A stretch of 64,000 nt of DNA from Nocardioides sp. (GCA_037045645.1 JBAOIH010000011.1:186001-250000), one strand, 5' to 3'; counted from the first letter of the stretch, positions 42,065-51,908 are shown. Program-made: numbers and translations. The notes: a model not told the origin generated them from the letters alone.

Positions 42065-42829
42065 TCAGTGCTGGCCCAAGAACCCCTCGATCAGGGTCGC
42101 CAACTGCACCGGCGTCTCGAACATCGGGTAGTGCCCGGCGTTGGGCACCTCGATCAGTTCGACGTTCGGATAGATCTGCATCCAGGACTGCCGCATCACC
42201 TCGGCCGACAGCGCGGGGTCGTGCTCGCCCACGATGACCGCGATAGGAGTGTCGGGACGACCCACGTCAGCCAGATAGTCGTCACCGACCCACGACTTCA
42301 CGGCGCCGTCGAAGGCGGCCTCGTCAGAGTTCTCCCGCGAGAACGCGACCATCCGGTCCAGCCAGACACCCGAGTTGCGGTTGCCGGTGGTGAAGTCGAG
42401 GATCGCGCGCCGGTTGTCGTCCGAGGCGGGCGCCCCGAAGAAGAGGCCCTCGCCGTCGGCGTCGAGCGGCACCGGCGCCGGCGCGACCGGCGTCAGACCG
42501 ACGAGAGCGCGTACGCGGTCCGCACCCGCCTGGGCCAGCAACGACGCGACCGCCTTGCCTCCCATCGAGTGCCCGACCAACGAGAACCGTGAGAGTCCGG
42601 CCTCGTCCGCAGCGGCGAGCGCGTCGGCGGCGTACTCCTTCATCGTGAACTCGCCGGTCTCGCCGCGACGCGCGCCATACCCGCGCATGTCGGGGAACCA
42701 CCAGGTGTACGAGGAGGTGTCCGCCACGTCGGGCCAGAAGCCCCAGCCGTCCGCGGAACCGAACCAGCCATGCAGGCACAAGACGTGGTGGTCACCGTCG
42801 CCGATCTTCTTCATCTCGGTCCCTTTCAT
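42065..42829 (-). CDS. alpha/beta hydrolase
   Basis: 254 residues. HG motif VLCLHGWFGSADGWG, nucleophile elbow LVGHSMGGKA (catalytic Ser), acid in VIVGEHDPALS and His in VPNAGHYPMFE. AAGGGA-type RBS 6 bp upstream. It is transcribed just ahead of the P450 and may hydrolyse its substrate or product; that link is contextual. Confidence 0.93.
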   Translation of the reverse strand: MKGTEMKKIGDGDHHVLCLHGWFGSADGWGFWPDVADTSSYTWWFPDMRGYGARRGETGEFTMKEYAADALAAADEAGLSRFSLVGHSMGGKAVASLLAQAGADRVRALVGLTPVAPAPVPLDADGEGLFFGAPASDDNRRAILDFTTGNRNSGVWLDRMVAFSRENSDEAAFDGAVKSWVGDDYLADVGRPDTPIAVIVGEHDPALSAEVMRQSWMQIYPNVELIEVPNAGHYPMFETPVQLATLIEGFLGQH

Positions 42830-42911
42830 TTCTTTTTCGCTCTACTGCCCGGTAGGGGTGTCTCCACCTACTAGTTTGCCTGGGCACGAGGGCTTTCGGG
42901 GAGGTTCCACC

Positions 42912-44357
42912 ATGACGATGTCACTGCGCGAGCAACTGCTGCGCAAGAAGCCGCTGGCCTTGGCCGACGATCCCGACCACGCACATGCGGGCCCGGACCT
43001 CAACCGGACGATCGGCACCTTCCAACTGATGCTCTTCGGCGTCGGGGGCACGGTCGGCACCGGCATCTTCTTCGTCCTCCAAGAGGCAGTGCCCGACGCC
43101 GGTCCCGCAGTGATCGTGGCCTTCCTGCTCGCGGGAGTAGCCGCCGGGCTGTCGGCGCTGTGCTACGCCGAGCTCGCCGGCGCGATCCCGGTCAGTGGGT
43201 CGACGTACTCCTACGCCTACCACGCCTTGGGCGAGGTGTTCGCGATGGTGATCGCCGCCTGCGTGATCTTGGAGTACGGCGTCGCGGGCAGCGCGGTCGC
43301 GGTCGGCTGGAGCGGCTATTTCAACGAGTTGCTCGACAAGACGCTGGGGATCACGATCCCGGACGCGCTGTCGTACTCCCCCATTCCCGTCGAAGGGGCC
43401 ACCCAGGGACTGGTCAACCTGCCCGCCATCGTGCTCGTGGTGATGTGCTCGCTGCTGCTGATCCGCGGCGCGAGCGAGTCGGCGCGCGTCAACACGATCA
43501 TGGTGCTGATCAAGCTCGGCGTGCTCGTACTCTTCTCGATCATCGCGCTCACCGCTTTCCGGGCCGACCGCTTCGACAACTTCTGGGCAGCGGGCTCGGC
43601 CGGGATCACCGCCGCGGCAGGCACGATCTTCTTCTCCTTCATCGGCCTGGACTCCATCTCGACCGCAGGTGAAGAAGTCAAGGATCCACAGAAGGCACTG
43701 CCCCGCGCGCTGATCGGGGCCCTGTTCGTCGTGGTCGGCATCTATCTGCTGGTGGCGGTCGCCGGTGTCGGCTCGCAGCCGATGGCGGCGTTCTCGTCCG
43801 AGGAGCAGCAGAACGCCGGACTTTCGGTGATCTTGGAGAACATCACCGGCAGCAACGTGCCCGGCACCATCCTGGCCGCCGGTGCGGTGATCTCGATTTT
43901 CTCGGTGACGCTGGTGACGCTCTATGGCCAGACCCGCATCCTGTTCGCGATGGGCCGCGACCGGATGCTGCCCGCCCGCTTCGCCGAGGTCGACTCACGC
44001 ACTCTGACACCGCGCTTCAACACGTACGTCGTGATGGTGGCGGTCGCGCTGATCGCCGGATTCGTGCCCGCGGACTACCTCTGGGACACGGTCTCGATCG
44101 GCACCCTGATCGCCTTCTCCGTAGTCGCGACCGGCGTGCTGGTGCTGCGGCGTACGCGGCCCGACCTGCACCGACCGTTCAAGGTGCCGGGCTACCCGGT
44201 AACCCCGGTGCTGACCATCGCGGCCTGCATCTATGTGCTGTCGGGACTCGCCGCGATCACCTGGGTGATCTTCGGGTGCTGGCTGGCCGTGATCATGGCC
44301 TACTACTTCCTGATCGGCCGTCACCGGTCGCGGCTCAATGAGGATGTGGCGCCATGA
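42912..44357 (+). CDS. APC family amino acid permease
   Basis: 481 residues from the ATG at 42912; the longer frame upstream overlaps the divergent hydrolase gene and is a shadow. Twelve or so membrane segments, with the APC signatures LMLFGVGGTVGTGIFFVLQEA (TM1), AELAGAIPVSGSTYSYAYHALGEV and FFSFIGLDSISTAGEEVKDPQKALPRA. It resembles cationic amino-acid transporters (CAT-like), but substrate is not certain. Overlaps the Usp gene by 4 bp. Confidence 0.93.
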   Translation: MTMSLREQLLRKKPLALADDPDHAHAGPDLNRTIGTFQLMLFGVGGTVGTGIFFVLQEAVPDAGPAVIVAFLLAGVAAGLSALCYAELAGAIPVSGSTYSYAYHALGEVFAMVIAACVILEYGVAGSAVAVGWSGYFNELLDKTLGITIPDALSYSPIPVEGATQGLVNLPAIVLVVMCSLLLIRGASESARVNTIMVLIKLGVLVLFSIIALTAFRADRFDNFWAAGSAGITAAAGTIFFSFIGLDSISTAGEEVKDPQKALPRALIGALFVVVGIYLLVAVAGVGSQPMAAFSSEEQQNAGLSVILENITGSNVPGTILAAGAVISIFSVTLVTLYGQTRILFAMGRDRMLPARFAEVDSRTLTPRFNTYVVMVAVALIAGFVPADYLWDTVSIGTLIAFSVVATGVLVLRRTRPDLHRPFKVPGYPVTPVLTIAACIYVLSGLAAITWVIFGCWLAVIMAYYFLIGRHRSRLNEDVAP

Positions 44358-45244
44358 CGATCGTCGCGGGATTCCCTTTCAACGGTCAGGACTCCGCCGG
44401 CATCGAGTTAGGTGCCACGCTGGCGCGATCGGCGGAGCAGGACCTGCGCATCGTCACGATCGTGCCTGCGCCGTGGGGCACTCCGGCAGCCAGCGGCACC
44501 GACCGCGAGTTCCAGGCCTGGGCCGAGGAGGCTGCGGCGCACAGCGTCGCCGAGGCGGAGGCTTTGATCGCCCAGCACTGCGGCGGCATCGAGGCCAGCG
44601 CGGTCGCGGTGCATGCGCGTTCCGTACCCGGAGGTCTGCTCGCCGAAGCCGAGCGGGTGGAGGCAGCGATGCTGGTCGTCGGGTCGGGACACGATGGGGC
44701 GTACGGTCGGATCGCGCTGAGCTCGACGGCCGACCGGCTGCTGCACTCGGCGACCCTTCCGGTGGCTGTGGCCACACGCGGCTACCTCTCCTCCGAACAC
44801 GGGCGGGTCACCCGAGCCACCTGCGCGTTCAGAGGCGACGAGGTGTCCAGGCGTACGCTCGAAGCCACCTCCTCGATCTGCCGCGACATCGGCGCGGCCC
44901 TGCGGATCGCGACGTTCGCCGTACGCGGTCGAGCGATGCGTACGTCGGGGATCTCCTCGATCAACGAGGACGCGGTGTTGGCCGCGTGGGTCGAGCAGGC
45001 CGAGCGGATGCAGGCCGAGGCGCTGGCCGAGCTGTCGCAGGCCGGGATCCTGCCAGCCGACGTGGAGACTCAGGTCGCGGCCGGGGGGTCCTGGGCTGCG
45101 ACGCTGGATCGCTTCAGTTGGGATCGCGATGAGGTCCTGGTGATCGGATCCTCCTCCGCATCCTTCATGTCGCGGCTGTTCCTGGGCTCGAGCGGGACCA
45201 AGATCGTCCGGCACTCGCCCGTCCCGGTGATCGTGGTGCCCTAG
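44354..45244 (+). CDS. universal stress protein, tandem UspA domains
   Basis: 296 residues. There are two UspA-like halves: residues ~1-140 (LVVGSGHDGAYGRIALSSTADRLLHSATLPVAV) and ~150-296 (VLVIGSSSASFMSRLFLGSSGTKIVRHSPVPVIVV). Each ends in the G-x2-G-x(9)-G(S/T)-like nucleotide-binding segment. It is translationally coupled to the permease, an arrangement often seen for APC transporters and suggestive of ATP-dependent regulation of transport. Confidence 0.9.
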   Translation: MTIVAGFPFNGQDSAGIELGATLARSAEQDLRIVTIVPAPWGTPAASGTDREFQAWAEEAAAHSVAEAEALIAQHCGGIEASAVAVHARSVPGGLLAEAERVEAAMLVVGSGHDGAYGRIALSSTADRLLHSATLPVAVATRGYLSSEHGRVTRATCAFRGDEVSRRTLEATSSICRDIGAALRIATFAVRGRAMRTSGISSINEDAVLAAWVEQAERMQAEALAELSQAGILPADVETQVAAGGSWAATLDRFSWDRDEVLVIGSSSASFMSRLFLGSSGTKIVRHSPVPVIVVP

Positions 45245-45912
45245 GTGAGTTCGTCGAGGATCGCTGCGAGCTCGGCAGGTTTGCTCCACATCGGCCAGTG
45301 GCCCGAGTCGATGTCGACGTAGGACACGTCACCGGCCTTGGCGATCTCGGGGATCTCCCCGGCCTCGACCCACGCCTTCGCGTCCTCGGGTGAGAACTCG
45401 GGGCAGATCATCACCACGGGGATGTCATAGCGGCGCTCGTCCGCCAGGCGTACGACGCCTTGCGTCACCGCAGCGGGCACGGGGTGGGCGTCCGCCGCGA
45501 TCTGGGCCTTCTGCTGCTCGGTGAGGTCTTCGGAGTCAGGCCCCTCGAACGGCTCCCAGCCGGGGAAGGCGACGACACCGTCGACGGGCTCGAAGAAGCC
45601 GGCGTACGCCTGACCGTCCTGAGCGGGCATGCCACCGATCAGCGCCACCTTCGCGACCTTGTCGGTACGCCGGTCCGCCCCCAGCCAGGCCAGCGAGGAC
45701 GCTGCGGAATGCCCCACCAGCAGCACCGGACCTTCGACGGCGTCGATGGCGCGGACCACCGCGTCGACCTGGTCATCGAGGGTCGCGTCGGCGAACCCGT
45801 CGCCCTGACCTGGCAGCGTGATCGCGGTCGCGTCGGCCTTGAGGTGGGCCAGCACGGGGTCCCATGCTGACCCGTCCAGCCAGAGACCGGGGATCAGGAC
45901 CGTGTGCATCAT
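45241..45912 (-). CDS. alpha/beta hydrolase
   Basis: About 223 residues from the ATG at 45912 (or the adjacent one at 45909); AGGGTGG lies 6 bp upstream. The longer upstream frame overlaps the secreted-protein gene and is rejected. Motifs: VLIPGLWLDGSAWDPV, nucleophile LLVGHSAASSLAW, acid region VVMICPEFSPED, His in DSGHWPMW. Overlaps the stop of the upstream PKD-protein gene by 4 bp. Substrate unknown. Confidence 0.9.
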   Translation of the reverse strand: MMHTVLIPGLWLDGSAWDPVLAHLKADATAITLPGQGDGFADATLDDQVDAVVRAIDAVEGPVLLVGHSAASSLAWLGADRRTDKVAKVALIGGMPAQDGQAYAGFFEPVDGVVAFPGWEPFEGPDSEDLTEQQKAQIAADAHPVPAAVTQGVVRLADERRYDIPVVMICPEFSPEDAKAWVEAGEIPEIAKAGDVSYVDIDSGHWPMWSKPAELAAILDELT

Positions 45913-47795
45913 CGGACCACCCTGAGTTTCACGCTGACCCGCTTGCTGGTGCCGTTGGCGTTCTTGGCACGGGCGATGATCTTGTAGCGCCCTGGCTTTA
46001 GCCGTTTCTTGCCCACCACGGTCTTGATGACGAAGCGGTTCTTGCCCTTCTTCAACTTCAGGGTCCGCTTGGCGACCGCCTTCTTCTTGCCCACCAACTT
46101 GAAGACCAGCTTCACCTTCGCCTTCTGGGTGAGCCTGATCAACGCCTTGGTCTTGGCCTTCTTGCCCTTCGCTTTGATCTGCTTCTTCTGCAGCTTGAAC
46201 TTCTTGATCTGCGGTGACGTCGCCGCAGGACTGGTGACCTGCACGTTGCCCGTCTGCGTCGTCGTGTTGCCAAGGGAGTCGCTGACCGTCACCCTGACCG
46301 GATAGGTCCCGGCGGCTGCGTACGCATGCGTTGCCTGCGCGCTCGTGCCGAAAGCGCCGTCCCCGAAGTCCCACGCGACCGACCCCATCGCCGAGAAGAT
46401 GTCGCGCGGCGTGACGCTGAACGACAGTGCGACCTTGGGGTGTCCGCTCTGGGGGATGCTCACGGCATCGAGCAGCGGGCCGGCGCCGTCGATGATGCGC
46501 GACTGGGGAATCGGGTTTGCGCCTGAGTCATAGGTCCACACGGCGGTGGCGTTGCCGCCGGCATCGGCCGCCAGATCGGTCAGCCCTTTCACGGTGCCGG
46601 TGGTTGCCGAGAGAGTGGTGGGGGCAGACCACGTGCCATTGAGGGTGCCGATGCTGGACGCGATGGCGTATCGATTGGGTGCCACCGTCGCGGACCAGGT
46701 CGCGATGGCCTCCCCCGCGGCGGTCATGGCGACATGCGGCATCGAGCCACCGAGAGGAGCCGTCGACAAGGCGGCCTCCGGGGACCACGCTCCGCCAGCC
46801 GGACGCATGCTCGCGTACGCCGAGGCGGAGCCTGATCCGGTGGCGCGAGTCCAGGCCACGACTGCATTGCCTGCCGGATCGAGAGCCACCGTGGACCCGT
46901 AGTCGTCGACGGTGTTCGTGCTCGACACCGTGACGGGCGCAGACCACGTGCCCCCGACGGGACGGGTGCTGGCCTGCACCTGCTCAACCGTGCCGGTGTA
47001 GCGAGTCCACGACATGATCGCGCTGCCTTGAGCATTCACATCCAGGTCGAGGCTTTGGATATCCGCACCCGCAGGCGACACCGTGACGGGGGTTGACCAG
47101 GCCCCACCCTTGGGCCGACTGCTCGACATCGCCAAGCCCTGGAAAACCCAGACGGCGGTCACGGTGCCCGCCGCGTCCACGTCAGGGGGCGTCGAAAGGT
47201 AGCTGTCTTGGCGCCCGATCACGACCTCGGGAGACCACACTCCACTGGAGTCGCGAACACTGGACTCCAACGCCTGTTGGCCGCCCACCAAACCAAACCA
47301 GGTCGCGGTGTAGGTGCCGCTGGCATCCACCACCAGATTGGGTGCTGCGGCATTGTGACCAAGGGGAGAGACCGGCACGGGCGCTGCCCACGCTCCTCCG
47401 GCTGGTCGCGTACTCGCCACGATTCGCCTGCTGGTCCCCTCGGGTGCGGTCCACGCAATGGTCGCCCCGCCTGCTTCGTCGACGGCGACGCCGAGGCCGT
47501 CGATCGCGTACGGATCTACTGCGGTCAGCGTCGTGGGTGAGGCCCAGGGCCCGGTTGCCGCACGAGTGCTGACTTCGACTACTCGTTGCGTCCCGACCAC
47601 GCGCAGCCAGACCGCTGCGGCGTCACCGCGCGAGTTGACCGCGACCTTGATGTCTCTGGCTTCTGCCCCCGGGGCTCCGATGGTCGCGATATCGGGCAGC
47701 CATGTCGGTGCTCCGTCCGCAGGCAGGATCAGACCGCCCACCACCAACGCTGCGAGCGCACCCATCCCCGCCAACCTGGCCCGCTTCGTACCCAT
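45909..47795 (-). CDS. secreted repeat protein with PKD domain and basic C-terminus
   Basis: 628 residues. A signal peptide (MGTKRARLAGMGALAALVVGGLILPADGA) is followed by about eight ~50-residue repeats built on GGxWSAPVTVS and GNAxAxWTR, probably a beta-propeller-like surface module. A PKD domain (VAWDFGDGAFGTSAQATHAYAAAGTYPVRVTVSD) comes next, then a very Lys-rich ~100-residue tail (KKFKLQKKQIKAKGKKAKTK...) resembling Ig-like or cell-wall-binding modules. Exported; role unknown. The codon bias in the Lys tail is strongly AAG. Confidence 0.85.
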   Translation of the reverse strand: MGTKRARLAGMGALAALVVGGLILPADGAPTWLPDIATIGAPGAEARDIKVAVNSRGDAAAVWLRVVGTQRVVEVSTRAATGPWASPTTLTAVDPYAIDGLGVAVDEAGGATIAWTAPEGTSRRIVASTRPAGGAWAAPVPVSPLGHNAAAPNLVVDASGTYTATWFGLVGGQQALESSVRDSSGVWSPEVVIGRQDSYLSTPPDVDAAGTVTAVWVFQGLAMSSSRPKGGAWSTPVTVSPAGADIQSLDLDVNAQGSAIMSWTRYTGTVEQVQASTRPVGGTWSAPVTVSSTNTVDDYGSTVALDPAGNAVVAWTRATGSGSASAYASMRPAGGAWSPEAALSTAPLGGSMPHVAMTAAGEAIATWSATVAPNRYAIASSIGTLNGTWSAPTTLSATTGTVKGLTDLAADAGGNATAVWTYDSGANPIPQSRIIDGAGPLLDAVSIPQSGHPKVALSFSVTPRDIFSAMGSVAWDFGDGAFGTSAQATHAYAAAGTYPVRVTVSDSLGNTTTQTGNVQVTSPAATSPQIKKFKLQKKQIKAKGKKAKTKALIRLTQKAKVKLVFKLVGKKKAVAKRTLKLKKGKNRFVIKTVVGKKRLKPGRYKIIARAKNANGTSKRVSVKLRVVR

Positions 47796-47920
47796 GGATT
47801 CAGGCTAGACCTCGCGGGGGCTGGCGACCACCCGACCACATCGGGCATGCAGGCCAGGAACGAGACCGACGCTGCGACGGACGGCCGCGCCGCCGTCGAA
47901 GTGCCCGTCCTTCTTGCGAC

Positions 47921-49420
47921 TCACTCGGTCGCAGCCCGCAGGGTGGCCGCCACGACCGCGCGAGTCTCGGCTGGGTCGATCACGTCGTCGATCTCGAAGA
48001 GCCTGGCGGCGTTGAGCGCGCTGGCCTGCTTGCGGTAGTCGGCGGTCAGGGTCGCCACCGTGGCCTCGCGCTCGTCTTCGTCCATCGCGGCAAGTTCCTT
48101 GGCCATGGCCAGGCGTACGGCTCCCTCCAGGCCCATCGGACCCAGATGCGCATCCGGCCAGGCGACGGTGAGCAGCGGCCGATGCGTACTGCCGCCGAGC
48201 ATCGCCTGCGCGCCCAGACCGTACCCGCGTCGCAAGACCACACCCACCAAGGGGACGGTGAGTCTCGCCCCGACCGTCACGAGCCGCCCGGCCTGTCGTA
48301 CCAGGCCCGTCTCCTCGGCCTCCGGGCCGACCATGAAGCCCGGGGTGTCGACGAACGAAACGACCGGGAGGCCCCAGCGCTGGCACAGTTCCAGGAAGTC
48401 GGCCGCCTTGGTCGAGGCGTCGGTGGTCAGCGCCCCGGCCTCACGAGTCGACTGGTTGGCGATCAGGCCGACCGGCCAGCCCTCGACCCGGGCGAACCCG
48501 GTGACGAGCTCGGGTGCGAAGTCGTCGCGCAACCACGTCAGGCTGTCTTCGTCGGCGACGGTCTCGAGAACGGGGCGTACGTCGAAGGCCTCACGGTCGT
48601 TGGTCGGCAACATCGTCCGCAGCGCGGTCTGGTCGCGGGACTCGAAGTCGGTCGGGCCGTGGAGGTAGCCGAGGACCTTCTTGGCGACCGCTACGGCCTC
48701 CTCCTCGTCGTCGGCCAGGACGTCGAGGACTCCGTTCTCGGCCTGGGTCTGCGCCGGGCCGATCTCTTCTGGCTGGAAATGCCCGAGTCCGCCACCCGCG
48801 ATCATCGCCGGGCCCGCCATGCCGAGGTTGAGTTCGGGCGTACCGATGAGGACGTCGGCACTGCCCGCGATGACGGCGTTGCCGGCGAAGCAGCGGCCCG
48901 AGGCGATCGCGATCTTGGGCGTCTCCAAGGCGCCCCACAACGCGAACGACCCGACATCGAGGGCGCTTGCGATGGGGATGTCTACATCGCCCGGTCGCCC
49001 GCCGCCGCCTTCGGCGAAGAACACGACCGGCAGACGCATCTTGGCAGCGGTCTCGAGGAGCCGGTCGGACTTGTGGTGTCCGCGCATCCCCTGGGTCCCG
49101 GCCATGACCAGGAAGTCGTACGACAGCACCGCGCACGGCACTCCGTCGATCGTGGCCGTGCCGCCGATCAGGCCGTCGGCCGGTGCGTCGACGACCAGGT
49201 CGGCGAGGTCCTTGGTCTTCTCCTGCGCTGGTGTGACGAAGCGGCCGTACTCCACGAACGAACCCGCATCCACGAGGTCGGTGATGTTGTCGCGAGCCGT
49301 GCGCCTGCCCTTGGCGTGCCAGCGGGCGACCTTGTCCTCGCGGGCGGCGTCGGTGGTCAGGAAGCGGCGAGCGAGGAGTTCTTGCAGGCCGGTGGCCGGT
49401 TCGTCCATCTGGTCAGACAC
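47921..49420 (-). CDS. acyl-CoA carboxylase, carboxyltransferase (beta) subunit
   Basis: 499 residues. Crotonase-fold halves: N-terminal with SYDFLVMAGTQGMRGHHKSDRLLETAAKMRLPVVFFAEGGGGRPGD and C-terminal with GLIANQSTREAGALTTDASTKAADFLELCQRWGLPVVSFVDTPGFMVGPEAE. It transfers the carboxyl group from biotin to an acyl-CoA. No biotin-carboxylase or BCCP gene adjoins, so the alpha subunit must be elsewhere; acetyl-, propionyl- or longer acyl-CoA specificity cannot be told. Its start overlaps the yccF-like stop by 8 bp. Confidence 0.92.
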   Translation of the reverse strand: MSDQMDEPATGLQELLARRFLTTDAAREDKVARWHAKGRRTARDNITDLVDAGSFVEYGRFVTPAQEKTKDLADLVVDAPADGLIGGTATIDGVPCAVLSYDFLVMAGTQGMRGHHKSDRLLETAAKMRLPVVFFAEGGGGRPGDVDIPIASALDVGSFALWGALETPKIAIASGRCFAGNAVIAGSADVLIGTPELNLGMAGPAMIAGGGLGHFQPEEIGPAQTQAENGVLDVLADDEEEAVAVAKKVLGYLHGPTDFESRDQTALRTMLPTNDREAFDVRPVLETVADEDSLTWLRDDFAPELVTGFARVEGWPVGLIANQSTREAGALTTDASTKAADFLELCQRWGLPVVSFVDTPGFMVGPEAEETGLVRQAGRLVTVGARLTVPLVGVVLRRGYGLGAQAMLGGSTHRPLLTVAWPDAHLGPMGLEGAVRLAMAKELAAMDEDEREATVATLTADYRKQASALNAARLFEIDDVIDPAETRAVVAATLRAATE

Positions 49421-49817
49421 GAACGCCGTACGCCGCGCGCGGGTCGTCGACGCTGACGATGTCCTTGCCCAGCGGGAAGCAACTGACCGGGATCAGCTTG
49501 ACGTTGGCGATCGCGAGCGGGATGCCGATGATCGTGACCGCCTGCGCGATGGCGGTGGTGATGTGCGCGAGGGCCAGCCACACCCCGGCGACCACGAACC
49601 AGATCACGTTGCCGATCCCCGAACCTGCTCCCGCGCCGGGCTTGGCGACGACCGTACGGCCGAATGGCCACAGCGCGAAGGAAGCCATCCGGAAGCTCGC
49701 GATGCCGAAGGGGATCGTGATGATGAAGATGCAGGCGATGATCCCGAAGACGACATAGCCCAGCGCGAGCCAGAGCCCGCCGAAGACGAGCCAGATCAGG
49801 TTGAGGAGGAGGCGCAC
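49413..49817 (-). CDS. YccF domain membrane protein
   Basis: 134 residues from the GTG at 49817. Two YccF repeats are visible: LLLNLIWLVFGGLWLALGYVVFGIIACIFIITIPFGIASFRMASFALWPFG and NVIWFVVAGVWLALAHITTAIAQAVTIIGIPLAIANVKLIPVSCFPLGK, each with a membrane helix and an IPxGxA(S/N) motif. Function unknown; inner-membrane location. The longer frame upstream is a shadow over the SDR gene. Confidence 0.9.
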   Translation of the reverse strand: MRLLLNLIWLVFGGLWLALGYVVFGIIACIFIITIPFGIASFRMASFALWPFGRTVVAKPGAGAGSGIGNVIWFVVAGVWLALAHITTAIAQAVTIIGIPLAIANVKLIPVSCFPLGKDIVSVDDPRAAYGVRV

Positions 49818-49846
49818 GTGGCCAGCGTACGGCGCTCTTGCGAAGG

Positions 49847-50635
49847 TCAGTCCTGACCCAGGCGCTTGGACATCTGCTTCTGTACGAAGAGGAACGCCGG
49901 ACGTGGTGCGATCTTGGTGGCCAGACTCATCAGCTTGGAGTCGACGCCGACATAGATGTGCAGCTTGTTCTTCTCGATCCCGGCGATCATCTGTGCCGCG
50001 GCCTTGGCCGGGGAGAGCATCGGCACGTTGACCTGCGCCTCGGCGGCCGGGTCCTCGACGCCGCTGTTGCGGGTGATCTCGGTCTTGACCGCGCCCGGGA
50101 AGATCACCGACACCTGCACAGGGGTGTCGACGAGTTCGGTGAAGAGGCCCTCGCTGAGCAGGCGTACGGCAGCCTTGCTCGCGCCATAGATCGTCTGGCC
50201 GGGGAACGGGAAGAAGCCGCCCATGCTCGACACGTTGACCAGGTGGGCCTCTTGCCTTGCGACGAGGTGCGGCAAGAACGCCCGACACATCGACAGCGTC
50301 CCGTAAAGGTTGACGTTGAGCACCCGGTCGACCGTGGCGTCGTCGAGGTCGATCACGTTGTCGAAGGGCTGAATGATGCCCGCGTTGTTGATCACGCCGT
50401 CGACGTGGCCGTGGGCGTCAAGGACCGCCTGCGGGAGCGCGTTGACCGCGTCCTTGTCGGTGATGTCGACGACGTGGGTGGAGATGCTCGCACGCCCCGC
50501 GAAGCGCGCCAGACCTTCGTCGCTGCGGTCGACGGCGGCCACCCGGCCACCCTTGGCGAGAAGCTGCTCGGTGAGTTCGCGGCCCATGCCGCTGCCGGCT
50601 CCCGTGACGACCCAGACCTTATTGGCGATGCGCAT
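49847..50635 (-). CDS. short-chain dehydrogenase/reductase
   Basis: 262 residues. NAD(P) loop TGAGSGMG near the N-terminus, NNAG, catalytic Ser in VNVSSMGG and YxxxK as YGASKAA. Asp in AVDRSDE after the second strand suggests NAD(H) preference. The C-terminal ~40 residues (IYVGVDSKLMSLATKIAPRPAFLFVQKQMSKRL) resemble acetoin/steroid-type SDRs. Substrate unknown. Confidence 0.94.
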   Translation of the reverse strand: MRIANKVWVVTGAGSGMGRELTEQLLAKGGRVAAVDRSDEGLARFAGRASISTHVVDITDKDAVNALPQAVLDAHGHVDGVINNAGIIQPFDNVIDLDDATVDRVLNVNLYGTLSMCRAFLPHLVARQEAHLVNVSSMGGFFPFPGQTIYGASKAAVRLLSEGLFTELVDTPVQVSVIFPGAVKTEITRNSGVEDPAAEAQVNVPMLSPAKAAAQMIAGIEKNKLHIYVGVDSKLMSLATKIAPRPAFLFVQKQMSKRLGQD

Positions 50636-50660
50636 AGGCCGAGCGTAGTGCGGGCCTGCG

Positions 50661-51839
50661 TCAAGCCCCGAGGACGTAGTCGATCTCGATCCGGGGCAGT
50701 CGTCGTTCGTGGATCCGAATCAACGCCCGTGGTCGGGTTGCGTACGAGTGCCCGGTCGGCGTGGTGGACGCGATCGCACCGCCCGGCGCCGCTCTGGCAG
50801 ACCAGCCGTGAGCCTGCTTGGCGTAGTTGCAGGCTTCACAGAGCCCTTGACCGTTGCTGGCGGTCGTCTCGCCGCCGGTGTGCGCCTCGTGGGCGTGGTC
50901 GGTGTGCCGGATCGGTGCATCGCACCAAGGCGTCCGGCAAGTCTGATCGCGCAGCCGGATGAAGCGGCGCAGGCCACCACGGAACACGCGGGACCTGGCA
51001 TCCATCGACACCAGCTCACCGGTCTCGGGGTGGGTGTAGAGCCTGCGGATCCAGACCTTGTCGCCGCCATCGAGGGTGCGTGCCACGATCTCGCGCGCCA
51101 ACTCGGCAGGGATCGGGCCGTAGCCGTCGAGGTGGGCAGCGTCGTCGGCGCCGTCGAAGAGGGCGCTGTCGGTCATCACGAGTCCGACGGAGATCGCGGT
51201 CGACGACTTCGAGCCGGTCAGGGCTTCCACCAGCGCATCGGCCATCACCTGCCCGCGCCCGCCGGGGTCACCGTTTGCGCTGTGAGTGTCGGCTGTGCGG
51301 CGCGCACTTCGCCGCGACCTCTCGCGCTCCCACGCTTCCAGCTTGTCGGCATCGCTAGCAACCAGGCGGTCGATCTCGCGACGCAGCTCAAGGTCGACGC
51401 AGGCCGTCTCACGCGCGATGACGGTGGCGGTCCATTCGGTGATCCGACCAGCCCGCCACGCGGCCCAGGTGTGCGGGAGTTCGTCGACGACCACCTTGGC
51501 GAGACCCAGGTGTCGCTCACCTCGATGGGGCGACTCGCGACGGGCGTACGCGAACTGGGCGGCGATCCCACGGCCGCGTCGCGCCGCCGGCACTCCCCGG
51601 AGAGCAGCAGCGTCACGCTGGGAGGCGTCGAACTCCGCGGACAGCTGCGCTTGCGCGGCGGTCGCAACGCACACGAGTTGCTCCAGAGCCCTGATCGCAG
51701 CGATCCGCGCGGCGTCATCGAGACCGGTCGGGTCGCTGAGGGCGGCGCTGAGGCCGACCGTCACGCGCTGCACGCTCGACTCGGACAGCACGTGGTCAGC
51801 AAGGCTCTGACCTGCGTCTTCTCCCGGATTTTCGAACAT
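50661..51839 (-). CDS. DUF222 (13E12-type) protein with HNH endonuclease domain
   Basis: 392 residues. A DUF222-like helical region (~25-200, QLSAEFDASQRD...EWTATVIARET) is followed by an HNH motif (RDQTCRTPWCDAPIRHTDHAHEAHTGGETTASNGQGLCEACNYAKQAHGW) with CxxxxC and C-x2-C zinc ligands. Such proteins are multicopy in actinobacteria and often associated with mobile or repeated DNA. Activity not shown experimentally for most. Confidence 0.92.
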   Translation of the reverse strand: MFENPGEDAGQSLADHVLSESSVQRVTVGLSAALSDPTGLDDAARIAAIRALEQLVCVATAAQAQLSAEFDASQRDAAALRGVPAARRGRGIAAQFAYARRESPHRGERHLGLAKVVVDELPHTWAAWRAGRITEWTATVIARETACVDLELRREIDRLVASDADKLEAWERERSRRSARRTADTHSANGDPGGRGQVMADALVEALTGSKSSTAISVGLVMTDSALFDGADDAAHLDGYGPIPAELAREIVARTLDGGDKVWIRRLYTHPETGELVSMDARSRVFRGGLRRFIRLRDQTCRTPWCDAPIRHTDHAHEAHTGGETTASNGQGLCEACNYAKQAHGWSARAAPGGAIASTTPTGHSYATRPRALIRIHERRLPRIEIDYVLGA

Positions 51840-51908
51840 GCGTTCACTCTAGACTGGAGCGCCGACATTCCCGGTTGACGCGGTGATGGAGCCGCCACGC
51901 CCACCGCG

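Noticed and set aside
40422..42131. 569-residue plus-strand frame over the P450 gene
   Set aside because: Opposite strand of an unambiguous cytochrome P450; composition of a shadow frame.
47702..49456. 584-residue plus-strand frame over the carboxyltransferase gene
   Set aside because: Antisense to the intact carboxyltransferase; no domain.
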